52,567 bases of DNA, taken from Anaerolineae bacterium. Its GTDB lineage: Bacteria > Chloroflexota > Anaerolineae > Promineifilales > Promineifilaceae. The first letter of the stretch is position 1. Every line of letters starts with the position of its first letter. Below, piece by piece: positions 39,454-48,322 of this stretch. The notes beneath the pieces were generated by a model, which was not told where the DNA came from, did no database searches, and worked only from the letters and a program-made list of their open reading frames with translations. Where the stretch lies: the NCBI GenBank assembly GCA_007123775.1, contig SLGK01000055.1, positions 1-52,567 of the forward strand, in the 5' to 3' direction. The translations under genes and the position numbers were made by a program.

Positions 39454-40455
39454 TTACTCTTCCGTCCGCAGCGAAATGTTGATTTCTGGCTTGGGATCAG
39501 CTTCGGCCAGGCCCAGCCAGACAAAGACCATCGGCGCATAGTAGGCCACCCAGAGCAAAATGAGGACGTAGCGCAGCACCCGCAGGGGCAGCGCCAGCCA
39601 AAGCGGGTCGCTGGGAAAAACTGCCCGCAGGCCGCCCCAGATGAGCAACGTCACAGCCAAACCCAGTATGTAGCGCAGCACCCGCTTCCAAGTCGCCCCA
39701 TCTACCCGGAAACGCACCCGGCTAGATTCCAACAGCAGGCCGATACAGGCCCCCAAAAGCGCACCAAAACCGGTAGCGACGGCCTCCACGCTGGCAATTT
39801 CGGCATCGGGCACAAAGGCCGCCCAGGCCACGCTGAGGTCAGCCTCGCCAATAATCAGCCGAATCAGCCCATAGGCCAACAACATGCCCACAGGTAAAGC
39901 AACGGCAAACATCAGCCGGTAGCCCAGAATCTGCTTGTTGAAATCGCGGGCCAAGAAATGCTGCCAGAGCCAATAGGCAACCAATATCAAGAGAGCCAGC
40001 GCGATACCAACCACCGTGTCAATCCAAAAGTGAACACCCAGATACATGCGGCTGACTGCCATCAGGAATACCATGATAATGGCAACCATCCACACCCACC
40101 GTTTTTGAATCCAACCGGCTACAAACAGGTAAGTGGTCGCCGCCAGTTGGGCGTGACCGCTCGGTATGCCGTAGCTGCTCTCTGAAGCCATTTGTAAGCT
40201 GGGGTCTAGCCAATAGGGACGCGGGGTACGCAGCGCGTGTTTGCCAATAGCGTTGAGCAGCACACTAATGAGGAAAACAAAAGCCAGATGCTTGCCCAAC
40301 CGTTTGTGAATGCACCAGTAAATGAGGGGAATCACTGCCAGGTAAAACTCTTCGATCCCTAGTTCGCTAATATAGTAGAAAAACGTTTCGAGTTGAGGAT
40401 AGGTTTCTTGCAGCCATTGTGACACTGCCAAACCAGATTCGTACAGGGCGTCCAT
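39454..40455 (-). CDS. PAP2-family membrane phosphatase
   Basis: This 333-residue polytopic membrane protein is a type 2 phosphatidic acid phosphatase. The three catalytic motifs are visible: 'KHALRTPRP' (72-80), 'PSGH' (98-101) and 'SRMYLGVHFWID' (135-146). Substrates of the family include phosphatidate and undecaprenyl pyrophosphate. Additional helices follow the PAP2 core, making it longer than the minimal enzyme. AGGAGGAAT before the ATG at 40455 fixes the start. Its 3' end is 14 bases from the convergent methyltransferase gene. Confidence 0.9.
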   Translation of the reverse strand: MDALYESGLAVSQWLQETYPQLETFFYYISELGIEEFYLAVIPLIYWCIHKRLGKHLAFVFLISVLLNAIGKHALRTPRPYWLDPSLQMASESSYGIPSGHAQLAATTYLFVAGWIQKRWVWMVAIIMVFLMAVSRMYLGVHFWIDTVVGIALALLILVAYWLWQHFLARDFNKQILGYRLMFAVALPVGMLLAYGLIRLIIGEADLSVAWAAFVPDAEIASVEAVATGFGALLGACIGLLLESSRVRFRVDGATWKRVLRYILGLAVTLLIWGGLRAVFPSDPLWLALPLRVLRYVLILLWVAYYAPMVFVWLGLAEADPKPEINISLRTEE

Positions 40456-40584
40456 TGTATTCCTCCTGCGAACGGCCGTTATCATAGACAAAGATGACGG
40501 GCAAACGGCAAAATGTAGCTCACTGACAGAGATTGTATCCACCATCGACCAAAACCTCAAACAACTGCTGGATTCAACTGAATA

Positions 40585-40612
40585 TTGCGTTGTGGCAGGG
40601 GGCGACTATAAT
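40585..40612 (+). promoter_or_regulatory. Candidate promoter of the OmpR-type two-component operon
   Basis: TTGCGT at 40585-40590 and TATAAT at 40607-40612 are 16 bp apart, 64 bases upstream of the response-regulator start codon. Confidence 0.5.
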
Positions 40613-40675
40613 CATGAGAGAATAACTAATAAATTGTCCCTACGGGCGTAACCGGGACTAAGATGGAGATGAAAC

Positions 40676-41350
40676 ATGTCAGCTAGAATTTTGATAATCG
40701 AAGACGAAGATCGCATTCGTCAGTTTTTACAGCGGGGATTGAGCTTTGAGGGATATCGTGTAGATGCAGCGGCCGACGGCAATGCCGGTTTAGAATTGGC
40801 GCGTGAGAATCCACCCGACCTGGTCCTACTTGACATTATGCTGCCGGGCATAGACGGCATTGAGGTCTGTCGCCGTCTGCGGCAGGTAAGTGAAGTACCA
40901 GTTCTCATGCTCACGGCCAAAGAGGCCATCGAAGACCGCGTGGCCGGGCTAGACGCTGGGGCCGACGATTACCTGGTCAAGCCGTTTGCCTTTGACGAGC
41001 TGCTCGCCCGCGTCCGTGCCTTGCTGCGGCGGGTGCAGCCGGCCCAGCCCCAGGTATTCCGCTTTGCCGATTTGGAGTTGGATACGGGCACACGACAAGG
41101 GCGGCGTGGCGAGCGTACGTTTGACCTGACGGCCAAAGAGTATGAATTATTAGAGTTATTTATGCGTCACCCCCGTCAGGTACTGACAAGAGAGCAAATT
41201 TTTGATACTGTTTGGAACTACGATTTCGGCGGCGAAAGTAACATTATAGAGGTTTACGTTCGCTATTTGCGGCAAAAGACAGAAGCAGAAGGGGGGTCTC
41301 GCCTGATCCACACCGTACGTGGTATAGGCTATGTCTTGCGCGAAGAGTGA
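40676..41350 (+). CDS. OmpR/PhoB-family response regulator
   Basis: This 224-residue regulator has a receiver domain (acidic pocket 'IEDED' at 8-12, phospho-acceptor D53 in 'LLDIMLPG', switch Thr in 'LMLTAK', Lys in 'DYLVKPF') and a C-terminal winged-helix DNA-binding domain ('[32 protein letters not shown]...GIGYVLR'). All key residues are intact. The histidine kinase gene follows 18 bases later. Targets and stimulus are unknown. Confidence 0.95.
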   Translation: MSARILIIEDEDRIRQFLQRGLSFEGYRVDAAADGNAGLELARENPPDLVLLDIMLPGIDGIEVCRRLRQVSEVPVLMLTAKEAIEDRVAGLDAGADDYLVKPFAFDELLARVRALLRRVQPAQPQVFRFADLELDTGTRQGRRGERTFDLTAKEYELLELFMRHPRQVLTREQIFDTVWNYDFGGESNIIEVYVRYLRQKTEAEGGSRLIHTVRGIGYVLREE

Positions 41351-41368
41351 GCCAATTAGGGCACTGCT

Positions 41369-42862
41369 TTGTCAATACAGAAAAAGCTACTCACCATCTA
41401 CACTGTCATCTTTACGACAGCTTTTATCGCGTTTACGCTCATTATTTACGTGCTACCTGAAAAGCAGCTTCAGGCGCGTGTAGACGCCGAACTGGAAGAA
41501 CTGGCCGCAGAAATCCTGCGTTTACGGCGTGGTCGTACCTTTATCACCAATAGTGCTGGCGTCCTGCCCATCCGTATTCCGGAGAGCATGACCACGTTGG
41601 AAACTGTTACCACATTTATCGCCATTGTTGATCCGCACGGAACGGTACACTACAAGTCAGCCTCAATGGCTCACGTCAACAACCAGCCGCTCAATCCGGA
41701 CGCTTCCCTCTTTTTAGAACCAGCCATTGATTTCATACGCCATGACGACGCCTTACTGCGCGTCCTGACCGTGCCTGTCTATGACCCCATGCGTCCTGAT
41801 GAGCCGATCTTGTACTTACAAGTTGGCCGTTTACTCGACACGCTCGAAGATTTTAGCAGCGTGTTGGTCAATGCCCTCTTTTGGAGCGGTCTGGCAGCGG
41901 CCGTTTCTGTCTTGGTGGCCATCCTGCTTACACCCACCATGTTCCGACCGCTAGAAGACATCGCCCGCACCGCCCGCCAAATCACGCGCGCTGACGATTT
42001 GAGCCGCCGTGTACCGCACACCCACCGCGCCGACGAGGTGGGCGAAATGGCTCGCGCCTTCAATCAAACGTTAGAACGGCTGGAGCGACTATTTCAAACG
42101 CAGCAGCGGCTGCTGGCCGATGTTTCTCATGAGCTGCGAACGCCCCTGACGGCAATTCGTGGCAATATTGACCTGATGCGCCACTTTGGTGAAGCCGACC
42201 CCGATTCATTAGAGGCAATGCAAAGTGACATCGAGCGCATGACCCGGCTGGTAGGCGACCTGCTGCTGCTGGCACGGGCCGATAGCGGGGCCATTCCGCT
42301 GGCCTTTGACGCCGTTGAGTTAGACAGCGTGTTGTTTGATGTTTACCGCAAGGCAGCGCGATTAACCGATGCAGTCGAGGTCAAGCTGTCGGTTGTGGAT
42401 CAGGTTTGTGTGTGGGGAGATGCCGACCGGCTGCAACAGTTAATCCTGAATCTAATTGATAATTCTGTGAAATATACGCCGGCCGGCGGTGAAGTGGTAA
42501 TTGGGCTGGAACAAAATAGCCGGTGGGCCAGGATTTCGGTATCTGACACGGGTATCGGCATTGCACCTGAACACTTGCCCCATATTTTTGAGCGATTTTA
42601 CCGTGTCGATCAGGCACGCACCCGCATTCAGGGTGGCTCTGGCCTCGGTTTGTCGATTGCCCGTTGGATTGCTGAGGCGCACGGGGGTCGTATCGACGTC
42701 ACCAGCCAGGTGGAAAATGGCACAACTTTCACCATCGACCTGCCGATTCATCAGAAGGAAGAGCAGCAGGCCGTCGCCGAAAGAGTTGCCGTACCACCGG
42801 CCAGAACCTCTTATTCGCTGGCAGGGCTGAGGTTGCTGGGCAATTCCAGAAATGACAGATAG
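41369..42862 (+). CDS. Membrane sensor histidine kinase with HAMP domain
   Basis: This 497-residue kinase has a first membrane helix (7-29), an extracytoplasmic sensor domain (about 30-165), a second helix (166-188), HAMP (190-243), a HisKA domain with H254 in 'DVSHELRTPLTAIR' and a HATPase with 'LIDNSVKYTP', 'DTGIGI' and 'GSGLGLSIAR'. No ATG precedes the first helix, so the TTG at 41369 is the likely start codon. It is cognate with the OmpR-type regulator just upstream. The C-terminus has about 45 residues beyond the ATPase domain. Confidence 0.94.
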   Translation: MSIQKKLLTIYTVIFTTAFIAFTLIIYVLPEKQLQARVDAELEELAAEILRLRRGRTFITNSAGVLPIRIPESMTTLETVTTFIAIVDPHGTVHYKSASMAHVNNQPLNPDASLFLEPAIDFIRHDDALLRVLTVPVYDPMRPDEPILYLQVGRLLDTLEDFSSVLVNALFWSGLAAAVSVLVAILLTPTMFRPLEDIARTARQITRADDLSRRVPHTHRADEVGEMARAFNQTLERLERLFQTQQRLLADVSHELRTPLTAIRGNIDLMRHFGEADPDSLEAMQSDIERMTRLVGDLLLLARADSGAIPLAFDAVELDSVLFDVYRKAARLTDAVEVKLSVVDQVCVWGDADRLQQLILNLIDNSVKYTPAGGEVVIGLEQNSRWARISVSDTGIGIAPEHLPHIFERFYRVDQARTRIQGGSGLGLSIARWIAEAHGGRIDVTSQVENGTTFTIDLPIHQKEEQQAVAERVAVPPARTSYSLAGLRLLGNSRNDR

Positions 42863-42889
42863 CCTGTGTGGCCTGTTGTCTTCCGGGGC

Positions 42890-43306
42890 TTAATTCTTCT
42901 TAATCAGGTAAATGCCAAAGCCGATAATGAGCAAGGGCCAGATAATGCCGCCGTGTAGCCAGGTTAACCAACCGATTTCCTGAAGCAGAAAGTAAAGGCC
43001 CAGCAGCAGCAAAATGGCTCCAATAGTAACGGGCTGGCTGACACGGCCGTTATTGCCATTATCCACTTCCACTTTCAAGTGATCAGTCGCGGTTGTTTCG
43101 GCAGAAGCGGCCGTTATGCCATTGCCCACGGGCATTATTATCCACAGCACAATATAAACTGGCAGCCCTACCCCGCTGGCAAACAGTAGCACCACAAAGG
43201 CCAGACGTACCCACACCGGGTCCAGGTCCAGGTAGTCGGCTAATCCCCCACAAACACCAGCAATCATTTGGTCTGAACGGCTTCGAGTTAGTTTCTTTTC
43301 AGACAT
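42890..43306 (-). CDS. PspC-domain membrane protein
   Basis: The 138-residue protein opens with a PspC domain: 'KLTRSRSDQMIAGVCGGLADYLDLDPVWVRL' (short words diagnostic: AGVCGGLADY) and a membrane helix. A polar linker follows and then a LiaI/LiaF-like pair of helices at the C-terminus. Proteins of this type act in envelope-stress sensing. GGAGAAACA before the ATG at 43306 sets the start. It converges with the histidine kinase gene, with a spacer of 27 bases. Confidence 0.9.
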   Translation of the reverse strand: MSEKKLTRSRSDQMIAGVCGGLADYLDLDPVWVRLAFVVLLFASGVGLPVYIVLWIIMPVGNGITAASAETTATDHLKVEVDNGNNGRVSQPVTIGAILLLLGLYFLLQEIGWLTWLHGGIIWPLLIIGFGIYLIKKN

Positions 43307-43547
43307 GTTGTTTCTCCACTTCCGCCTAGAGCGGTGTACGGTTATAAATTTGTGGTAAGCCAATCATGACCTACCAAGCACAACTTGCCTTCTATACGCC
43401 GCTAGGCAGCGAAAGTTGCGCCAGTCAAAGACAAGTATGGCAAAATGAGAGCCGGTTAAACTTTGCGGCCCTGTTTTCTCGATTACACTGGCCGACGCCT
43501 GACGTTGTTGCCCAATTCTGCTATACTCTCTGCGTGAGAAACGGCCG

Positions 43548-44054
43548 TTGTGGAGGTGCGAAATCATTAACATACCAGTTATTTGGAAACAACAACTGGC
43601 CCGTCTGATGCGTGTACCACTCCTCAACCATCTGATGGCCTGGGGCGTGCGTCTCACCGTACCTCGCCGCCGCGTAGGCGTGGCTCTAGTCCTGCTAAAC
43701 AGGGACCGTCAGGTTTTGCTACTGCGCCACGTATTTCATCCAGCCGTACCCTGGGGTCTGCCCGGCGGCTGGCTTAACCGGCGCGAAACCCCTGCGGCCG
43801 GGGCCATTCGTGAACTACGCGAAGAAACGGGCCTGAGCGCCGATTTAGGTTCTGTGGTACATATTGACGGTGAAGCCAGGCCCGACCACATTGCCATTGC
43901 TTACGTCGGCTACAGTGACCAACCTGAAAAGATTCGGCTAAGCCCGGAAATTATCGAAGCAGCCTGGTTTGACGCGAACCAACTACCCACACCCTTGAAT
44001 CCATTCGTGCAAAAGGCAATCCAGGCCGCTCTTGCCGAAGAAAGGGCGATCTGA
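43548..44054 (+). CDS. NUDIX hydrolase (second)
   Basis: The product has up to 168 residues, with an N-terminal amphipathic segment and an intact NUDIX box 'GGWLNRRETPAAGAIRELREETGL' (core REETGL). The start is unclear: the frame opens with TTG at 43548, but GGAGGTG (43552-43558) lies after that codon and points to an ATC or ATT codon at 43563-43568; the first ATG is at 43608, without its own ribosome-binding site. A TATACT box lies at 43522-43527. Substrate unknown. Confidence 0.85.
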   Translation: MWRCEIINIPVIWKQQLARLMRVPLLNHLMAWGVRLTVPRRRVGVALVLLNRDRQVLLLRHVFHPAVPWGLPGGWLNRRETPAAGAIRELREETGLSADLGSVVHIDGEARPDHIAIAYVGYSDQPEKIRLSPEIIEAAWFDANQLPTPLNPFVQKAIQAALAEERAI

Positions 44055-44120
44055 CAAGAAGAAACAATTTGGTCTAACCACCACAAACAGGTGGTCCAGA
44101 TTTGACCAACGCCAAAGATT

Positions 44121-45611
44121 ATGAACAGAACATCAACACCCGGTATAGGCCAATGGCTGACCGTCACCATCATGGTGGCCTCGGCCCTGTTCTTGCTCTA
44201 CCAACTCTACAATTATGCGGGTTCACGCACCAACCTGCCCGCGGGCCTCACTATCGGCGGCATTACTGTAGGCGGCCTGACCCAGGAAGAAGCCAGTGAG
44301 GTCTTAACCAACCGCTATTTGAATTCGCCTATCATTGTCTATCATGGTGAGCAATCCTTTGAACTAAACCCGGTCAATGCCGAGTTCCAGCTAGACCTGG
44401 AACAAATGATGAGTGAAGCTGATTTTCAGCGGACGCAGCAGGATTTTTGGGCCGGCTTCTGGGGCTATTTGTGGGGCCGACCGGTTGAAATAGAATCCGT
44501 TCCGTTGGCTGCCACCTACAGTGAAGCCGCTCTGAAGCGTGAATTAGAGAGAATTAGCTCCTGGATGGATAGGCCAGCACAACCTCCTCAGCCCGTGCCC
44601 GGTAGCCTCAGCTTTCAATATGGTGTCCCCGGCACCAGGACCAACGTCACCGCCAGCTTCGTGGACGTTGAGGCGGCCCTCTTCCGACCCAACAGGCGCG
44701 AGGCCCATCTGGTGATTGAGCCAAACCAGCCAACCCGCCCAGACATCAACCTGCTTACCCGCCTGCTTGTCAACCATTTACAAGACTATGAGCAGCTAAC
44801 GGGCACCGTTGCCAGCGTCTTTATCCTCGACTTGGAGACCGGAAAAGAGGTATCAATCAATGCTGAACTGGCCATGTCGGGCATGGATCTGCTTAAAGTG
44901 CCTATCGTATTAGAAACTTTCCGCGCCCTGAATCGCGCCCCCACGCTGACCCAACAGCGCCTCATTTCTGATACGCTCGTCATTCAGCCTGACCATGAAA
45001 GTGCCAACGCCCTGCTGCGCTTCATTGCGGGTCAGGACGACCCCTTTCAGGGGGCAGCGATGGTCACGGAAACGATGCAGCGGCTGGGACTGTATAATAC
45101 TTTTATACTGACGCCATACGATGAGGCCATGCGTCCCGGCCAACGTACACCAGAAACGCCAGCCAATCGCGTAGAAGGACTGCGCACACGGCCGTCTGCT
45201 ACAATGCAAACAACGGCCGAAGACATTGGCACCCTGTTGTCAATGATCTACTATTGCGCTCACGGGCGTGGGGGCACGCTGTTAGCCGCTTTTGGTGACA
45301 CGCTGACAGTAGATGAATGTCGCCAGATCGTCGAGTTCATGAGTCGCAACCAGATTGGTAGTCTAATTGAGGACGGTGTTCCGCCCGGCACGCGGGTAGC
45401 CCATCGCCACGGCTGGATTAGTGATACCCACGCCGACGCCGGTATTGTCTATTCGCCTGGCGGCAACTACGTGATTGTGGCGATGCTGTACAAAAACGAC
45501 TGGTTAGAATGGGAAACCAGCTCACCACTGTTGGCCGAAATCTCGCGGGCCGCCTACAATTTCTTTAACTTTGATAATCCGTATCTGGGTGACGCTCGCG
45601 TGACCAATTAA
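44121..45611 (+). CDS. Beta-lactamase-fold protein with altered active site (DxxK), membrane anchored
   Basis: The 496-residue protein has an N-terminal membrane helix (about 13-30), a peptidoglycan-binding domain of the YoaR type (about 40-215: 'AGLTIGGITVGGLTQEEASEVL') and a class A beta-lactamase/PBP-like domain. In the nucleophile motif S-x-x-K the serine is Asp256 ('GMDLLKVP', codon GAT at 44886-44888). The second motif reads S-A-N ('HESANALL'), the third R-H-G ('VAHRHGW'). A paralog at 46632 keeps the serine. It is therefore likely non-hydrolytic: perhaps a ligand-binding or scaffold protein in cell-wall metabolism. An Rpn nuclease gene follows two bases after its stop codon. Confidence 0.85.
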   Translation: MNRTSTPGIGQWLTVTIMVASALFLLYQLYNYAGSRTNLPAGLTIGGITVGGLTQEEASEVLTNRYLNSPIIVYHGEQSFELNPVNAEFQLDLEQMMSEADFQRTQQDFWAGFWGYLWGRPVEIESVPLAATYSEAALKRELERISSWMDRPAQPPQPVPGSLSFQYGVPGTRTNVTASFVDVEAALFRPNRREAHLVIEPNQPTRPDINLLTRLLVNHLQDYEQLTGTVASVFILDLETGKEVSINAELAMSGMDLLKVPIVLETFRALNRAPTLTQQRLISDTLVIQPDHESANALLRFIAGQDDPFQGAAMVTETMQRLGLYNTFILTPYDEAMRPGQRTPETPANRVEGLRTRPSATMQTTAEDIGTLLSMIYYCAHGRGGTLLAAFGDTLTVDECRQIVEFMSRNQIGSLIEDGVPPGTRVAHRHGWISDTHADAGIVYSPGGNYVIVAMLYKNDWLEWETSSPLLAEISRAAYNFFNFDNPYLGDARVTN

Positions 45612-45613
45612 TC

Positions 45614-46555
45614 ATGCAAACGGACAAGCTGTTTTACGAATATTTTCGGTTGGTGCCGCAGGCCTTCTTTGAACTACTGCAAATAAAGCCTGCCTGCCCC
45701 TATCGTTTTACAGCACCCACGCTCAAGGCCAGCGAAAAGCGGCTGGATGGCTTCTTGGCACCGGCAGTTCTGACTGAACCATACTATTTTCTTGAGATTC
45801 AAGGCTATCTGGACCGAGCGATTTACTGGCGATTGGTCAATCAGATTAGCCGCTATCACGAGCAGTACCCGGAAAAGCAGGGCCATAAATGGCAAGCGGC
45901 CGTTCTCTTTTTAGATGCTACTTTTGACCCAGGTCCGGAAACGCTTGGTCCGCTTTATCAGCCTGCCAACCAGTGGCTTATCCGTGATACGCTTGATGGT
46001 TTACTGGCAAGAGTTACAGATCCGTCGCCTGTGCTGAACGTGCTAAAGCCGCTGGTTACGCCAGATGAAAATGAACTACGCCGTGAGGCCCCTAATTGGG
46101 CACAGACAATTCGTTCACTGCCTGACACACCGGAACCAGTTTCCACGAAATTATTGGATATTCTGGTAAAATTTATCGTACAGCGGTTTACGACTATGAG
46201 CTGGAAGGAGATTGAGGCCATGTTAATGTTAACACCAATCGAAGAGACGGTAGCCGGACAAGACCTGATCAGAAAAGGCAAAGAACAAGGGTTGCAAGAA
46301 GGCTGGCAGCAAGGGTTAGAGCAAGGGTTAGAGCAAGGGTTAGAACAGGGGCTTCAGCAGGGAAAGCAGCAGTCGATGCGAAGCAACATCATTGATCTGC
46401 TAGAAGTGCGGTTTGGCCCTGTGTCGGATGAGATCATAGAGGCCATTGATGGTATTGACCATCTGCCGCGTCTGCGAACATTGCTGCGCCAAACAGCGCG
46501 GGTATCTTCGCTGGCGGCCTTTGCTGAGCTGCTGAATATTGACAAATCCAGTTAA
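45614..46555 (+). CDS. Rpn-family / DUF2887 PD-(D/E)XK nuclease
   Basis: This 313-residue protein has the DUF2887/Rpn layout: 'KLFYEYFRLVPQAFFELL' at the N-terminus, the nuclease core 'RLDGFLAP...PYYFLEIQGY' (D, E and Q of PD-ExK) and 'RYHEQYPEKQGHKWQAAVLFL'. Rpn proteins are recombination-promoting nucleases, often horizontally spread. A Gln/Gly/Leu-rich tail built on a 12-bp repeat (46285-46370) precedes the C-terminal helical part. It lies between two beta-lactamase-fold paralogs, two bases after the first, so it may have inserted into an ancestral tandem pair. Confidence 0.85.
   Translation: MQTDKLFYEYFRLVPQAFFELLQIKPACPYRFTAPTLKASEKRLDGFLAPAVLTEPYYFLEIQGYLDRAIYWRLVNQISRYHEQYPEKQGHKWQAAVLFLDATFDPGPETLGPLYQPANQWLIRDTLDGLLARVTDPSPVLNVLKPLVTPDENELRREAPNWAQTIRSLPDTPEPVSTKLLDILVKFIVQRFTTMSWKEIEAMLMLTPIEETVAGQDLIRKGKEQGLQEGWQQGLEQGLEQGLEQGLQQGKQQSMRSNIIDLLEVRFGPVSDEIIEAIDGIDHLPRLRTLLRQTARVSSLAAFAELLNIDKSS
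46285..46370. repeat. 12-bp tandem repeat inside the Rpn-type gene
   Basis: Degenerate 12-bp units (caagggttagag type) encode repeated E-Q-G-L tetrapeptides. Three units at about 46311-46346 are nearly identical, so length is likely to vary between strains. Confidence 0.85.
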
Positions 46556-46557
46556 GG

Positions 46558-46626
46558 CTTAGCGCGTATTGCGTCGTTCTTCGGGCGTAATTACACACGC
46601 TACGCAATACGCAACACGCAATACGA
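46558..46626. repeat. Inverted 'gcaatac/gtattgc' heptamer repeat
   Basis: One arm (gcgtattgcgtcg) at 46562-46574 faces tandem cgcaata, cgcaaca, cgcaata words at 46601-46625, just before the second beta-lactamase-fold gene. Confidence 0.8.
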
Positions 46627-46631
46627 TCCAC

Positions 46632-48248
46632 ATGCTACAAGCACTGCAACGCTTACTGATTATGACGCTTTTGATAACCGGGACGCTATATCTCGGTTAT
46701 CAGGCGTTTGTCTATTTTCAGGGTGAAGATCGCCTGCCGCCAGGAACGGCCGTTGCTGGCATCAGAGTAGGCGGTTTAACGGTAACTGAGGCGGAGGAGC
46801 GAATTACGGCCGTTTACTACAGCCCCATCCGTCTCCACCACCGTTACGAAGTGTTCGACGTGCTACCCCAGGACATTGGCTTCCAACTTGACATGGAAGG
46901 TATGCTCCAGGAAGCCGTTGAGCAGCAGGGTGAGCGTGATGTATGGCAAGGTTTTATCGAACACCTGCTGGGCCAATCCCTCACCGCTCCCCAGGTAGAA
47001 CTACGCGCCAGCCATGACCGTGAGGCAACGGCCGAACGCCTGCTCCGCATCAGCCGCGTCCTGGACGACCCGCCCCAACCGCCCACTATCTCGCTGGATA
47101 CCGACACCTTTGCGCCGGGCAAGGCGGGTTACGTAACCGACCTGGAAGCCAGCCTGCCCCTGCTGGAAGCGGCCCTCTACCGGCCCAACAATCGCCAGGT
47201 GGACCTGCTGGTGGTCGATATGGCGCAGCCCGGTCTGGACATGGCTGCACTGGAAGCGTCGCTGCTACGGCTTACCGAAGGCTTTGGCGGCGTGGTCAGC
47301 GTCTTTGTCATGGACCTGGAAACGGGTGAGGAGTTGAGCATTAACGGAGATGTGGCTATCTCCGGTCTGAGTATCCTCAAAATCCCCATCTTTATTGAGA
47401 CCTACCGCGCCCTGAACAGCGAGCCGGACGAGACGGTGAGACGCTGGCTGTATGAAACGGCCGTGCAATCCAGCAACTTTGGGGCTAACATGCTGCTGCA
47501 CGTCATCGCCGGTGAAAACAACACCTACCAGGGTGCCCACGTCTTCACCGAGCAGATGCGCCAGTTGGGTATGCTCAACACCTTTATGGCCATTCCCTAC
47601 GATGCGCCGGTGGTGCAGACCCGCCCCAGCACCTTCCAGACCCCGGCCAATACCGACCCCAACATGCCCACCCGCCCCGACCCCGCCCGTCAGACGACTG
47701 CCGAAGAGATGGGGACGATGCTCTCCATGCTCTATCACTGCGCTCAGGGAACCGGCGGGCTGTTAGCCGTCTACAATGGCCAGATCACCCCGTCCGACTG
47801 TCAGGAAATTATCGACCTGATGATCTTGAATATTGAAGGCAACCTGATTCGCTTTGGCGTGCCGGTCGATGTGCCCGTTTCCCACAAACATGGCTGGGAC
47901 GGCACCACCTACGGCGACGCGGGCATCATCCTGTCAGATGGCGGTCATTATGTGCTGGTCTACTACGTCACCCAAAATATCGGCTGGCTGTCGGCCGAAA
48001 TTAGCTTCCCCCTGATGTGGGAGATGTCGCGGGTGGTGTACAACTATTTCAACCCCGAAGCCCCTTACCTGGAAGATGCCTGGGCGCGTGCTGAACGAGA
48101 GGCCCTCTGGCGCGGTGTGCGTGCCGCCGCTATCGCCCTGGATAATGATTTATCTATTTTGGACCGACGGCAGGGAACGGCCGTTAACCTCAACCCAAGC
48201 GAAGAACCTGAAGCGGAAAACGAAGCCCCTTCAGATGCAAAACCATAA
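46632..48248 (+). CDS. Beta-lactamase-fold serine hydrolase (paralog with SxxK), membrane anchored
   Basis: The 538-residue protein has the same layout as the product of 44121-45611: membrane helix (about 8-30), YoaR-type domain ('GTAVAGIRVGGLTVTEAEERI') and class A beta-lactamase/PBP-like domain. Here the nucleophile motif is intact (S247-I-L-K250). The second motif reads G-A-N ('NFGANMLL') instead of S-D/x-N, and the third is K-H-G ('VSHKHGW'). It may be a peptidoglycan-acting serine hydrolase or penicillin-binding enzyme rather than a resistance beta-lactamase. The ATG at 46632 is chosen because the upstream part of the frame is only repeat. A polar, Glu-rich tail ends the protein. Confidence 0.87.
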   Translation: MLQALQRLLIMTLLITGTLYLGYQAFVYFQGEDRLPPGTAVAGIRVGGLTVTEAEERITAVYYSPIRLHHRYEVFDVLPQDIGFQLDMEGMLQEAVEQQGERDVWQGFIEHLLGQSLTAPQVELRASHDREATAERLLRISRVLDDPPQPPTISLDTDTFAPGKAGYVTDLEASLPLLEAALYRPNNRQVDLLVVDMAQPGLDMAALEASLLRLTEGFGGVVSVFVMDLETGEELSINGDVAISGLSILKIPIFIETYRALNSEPDETVRRWLYETAVQSSNFGANMLLHVIAGENNTYQGAHVFTEQMRQLGMLNTFMAIPYDAPVVQTRPSTFQTPANTDPNMPTRPDPARQTTAEEMGTMLSMLYHCAQGTGGLLAVYNGQITPSDCQEIIDLMILNIEGNLIRFGVPVDVPVSHKHGWDGTTYGDAGIILSDGGHYVLVYYVTQNIGWLSAEISFPLMWEMSRVVYNYFNPEAPYLEDAWARAEREALWRGVRAAAIALDNDLSILDRRQGTAVNLNPSEEPEAENEAPSDAKP

Positions 48249-48297
48249 ACGTAAAGCGTAAAACGTGAAACGTAAGCAGCTCATTACGTTTTACGCC
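48248..48297. repeat. Inverted 'cgtaaaa' heptamer repeat
   Basis: cgtaaag/cgtaaaa/cgtgaaa/cgtaagc words face ttacgttttacg. The repeat starts at the stop codon of the serine hydrolase. Confidence 0.8.
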
Positions 48298-48322
48298 CAC
48301 GCCAACAAGGAGACACACACCT

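Noticed and set aside
44121..48248. Antibiotic-resistance beta-lactamases
   Set aside because: Both proteins have wall-binding N-terminal domains and altered catalytic motifs; they look like cell-wall proteins, not acquired resistance enzymes.
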